Positions 5,719 to 6,449 of a stretch of 6,449 bases of DNA are shown here, piece by piece; the first letter of the stretch is position 1, and the number at the start of each line of letters is the position of its first letter. The notes under the pieces were generated by a model. It searched no databases and had not been told where the DNA came from. It saw nothing but the letters and a program-made list of their open reading frames with translations. The position numbers were made by a program, and so were the translations under genes. The DNA comes from JBKQHQ01 sp052148715 (GTDB lineage: Bacteria > Pseudomonadota > Alphaproteobacteria > Rhizobiales > Xanthobacteraceae): contig JBKQHQ010000176.1 of the NCBI GenBank assembly GCA_052148715.1, positions 1 to 6,449 of the forward strand, written 5' to 3'.

Positions 5719-5819
5719 AGCATGATCCCGAAAAGTGGGTACGGGTTTTCGGAAAAGATCATGCTCCAACAATACGATAGGGCGCGATGACGACGCGAAG
5801 AAAAGTCATCGTGCTCTAG
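5715..5819. repeat. Composite two-hairpin intergenic repeat, possible terminator
   Basis: The first unit (5718-5766) is bounded by GAGCATGATC and GATCATGCTC, with an inner CCGAAAA / TTTTCGG stem. The second unit (5779-5817) has 13-bp arms (5779-5791 and 5805-5817, two G-T wobbles) around a 13-nt loop. The whole element is enclosed by CTAGAG (5715-5720) and CTCTAG (5814-5819). This layout is, from memory, a common dispersed element of Bradyrhizobium and Xanthobacteraceae. It overlaps the stop codon of the PEP-mutase-like gene and may end or stabilise that mRNA. Confidence 0.78.
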
Positions 5820-5927
5820 AATTCGGCTCAGCTCAGTGCCCGCCAAGATTTGCCAAGAATCGCCACGAAGAGTCGTCTATCCGACCGACTGCGCGCAAAA
5901 TAGTTCCTATACTGCCTATGCACGCTC

Positions 5928-5944
5928 CGATTGGAATTCAATCG
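5928..5944. repeat. Short palindrome upstream of the small hypothetical gene
   Basis: CGATTG and CAATCG form 6-bp arms around GAATT. A -10-like TATACT lies 14 nt upstream (5908-5913) without a good -35 at normal spacing. The palindrome could be an operator for the gene at 6079, but a 17-bp match of this kind can also arise by chance. Confidence 0.25.
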
Positions 5945-6033
5945 CAGCATGCACTGGACTTACAGGTGGTCGCATTTTCTGGGAATACCGGGCCACGCCT
6001 GACCCGGCCAATAGGCCGATCAGCAGCGGCCCC

Positions 6034-6065
6034 GGCTAGCGCGGCGTCCATGGTGACGCCTAGCC
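6034..6065 (+). promoter_or_regulatory. Leader hairpin next to the ribosome site of the small hypothetical gene
   Basis: GGCTAG (6034-6039) pairs with CTAGCC (6060-6065), and GCGTC (6044-6048) pairs with GACGC (6055-6059) around a 6-nt loop. Only CGCG (6040-6043) bulges. The stem ends directly before the Shine-Dalgarno AGGGAG (6066-6071), so it could influence translation or mRNA stability. Confidence 0.4.
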
Positions 6066-6078
6066 AGGGAGAGTGCCC

Positions 6079-6366
6079 ATGACCGGCACGCGAGCCCCGT
6101 CGATCAGACAAACCCGCATCCGGGCAAACCGACTGCTCGAGCAGATCCTCGCGGATCTCGCCGATGAAGGTCTGCTCGAGCCAGCCGTCGCGGGGGACGG
6201 CAGCGAAGGCTATCGCATCACCGGCGCCGGCCTCGATTATCTCGCACGGCACGGGATGGACCTGCGAGGGGAACCGCCGCGTCACAGACCATTCCGATTC
6301 CCCGCCAACCGCAAAGCGAACCCATCCGTGAGATCGACGACCCGATCACGCAGCATGTGTTCGTAA
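6079..6366 (+). CDS. Small hypothetical protein, winged-helix-like
   Basis: The product is 95 residues from ATG 6079, with AGGGAG (6066-6071) 7 nt upstream; an in-frame GTG at 6073 overlaps that site and is less likely. Residues about 11-60 suggest a winged-helix or MarR-like half: a helix TRIRANRLLEQILADLADEG, then GYRITGAGLDYLARHG, where [YF]xIT..G..YL is common at the wing and last helix of such domains. The tail from about residue 62 is rich in R, P and S and looks disordered; it may be native or the result of a frameshift, since another frame there also reads plausibly. The function is unknown, and a DNA-binding regulator is only a guess. The gene lies downstream of the two-hairpin repeat with its own leader and converges with the oxidoreductase gene, with 20 nt between the stops. 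Confidence 0.6.
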   Translation: MTGTRAPSIRQTRIRANRLLEQILADLADEGLLEPAVAGDGSEGYRITGAGLDYLARHGMDLRGEPPRHRPFRFPANRKANPSVRSTTRSRSMCS

Positions 6367-6386
6367 ACGGTCGCCAACGGCGTTCC

Positions 6387-6449
6387 TCACACCGTTATCA
6401 CGATCTTGCCGAAATGCCGGTTGGCGCCCATCATCGCCAGCGCCTCGGC
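6387..6449 (-). CDS. Zinc-type alcohol dehydrogenase / quinone oxidoreductase (MDR family), C-terminal end (partial)
   Basis: The minus strand, read from the window edge, encodes AEALAMMGANRHFGKIVITV followed by TGA (6389-6387). The ending [EA]AxxxMxxxxHFGKIV[IL]x is the characteristic C-terminus of medium-chain dehydrogenase/reductase proteins, in particular the quinone-oxidoreductase-like NADPH-dependent members. Only 20 residues are visible, so the substrate and zinc dependence cannot be told. Confidence 0.82.
   Translation of the reverse strand, partial: AEALAMMGANRHFGKIVITV

Overview
The window is chromosomal DNA from a GC-rich alphaproteobacterium, most likely of the Bradyrhizobium / Xanthobacteraceae type (Hyphomicrobiales). 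The clues are GC-rich core genes (hand count 48 G/C of 60 in 5041-5100), a Dps and an EVE-domain protein of alphaproteobacterial style, and two palindromic intergenic elements. One element (5715-5819) starts with GAGCATGATC and ends its first unit with GATCATGCTC. The other (3992-4075) starts with GTCATGGCCGGGCTTG. Both families are, from memory, abundant in those genomes. The exact taxon cannot be fixed from this sequence alone.

Left part (1-3433). The window opens inside the 3' end of an RNB-family (RNase II/R-like) ribonuclease gene. At its stop codon the composition drops sharply (hand count 56 G/C of 120 in 481-600), and an accessory-looking segment of about 3.1 kb begins. It holds a three-helix membrane protein with a LysM-like C-terminus (+). 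On the minus strand it holds an 88-residue orphan and a tight two-gene unit: a membrane-anchored ParA/MinD-superfamily ATPase followed 13 nt later by a 100-residue basic helical protein. No ParB, replication protein, integrase or transposase is visible, so this is not an obvious plasmid partition locus. The ParA-like pair is the best candidate here for an undescribed system, with the LysM-like protein a possible but unproven associate.

Right part (3434-6449). Ordinary core-like genes follow: an EVE-domain (PUA-like) protein (+), a Dps mini-ferritin (-), an isocitrate lyase/PEP mutase superfamily enzyme (+), a small winged-helix-like hypothetical protein (+), and the C-terminal end of a zinc-type/quinone oxidoreductase (MDR) gene (-). 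The EVE and dps genes converge on one palindromic element, and a two-hairpin element begins at the stop codon of the PEP-mutase-like gene. dps and the PEP-mutase-like gene diverge from a shared 195-bp control region. No rRNA, tRNA, CRISPR array or insertion sequence was seen.
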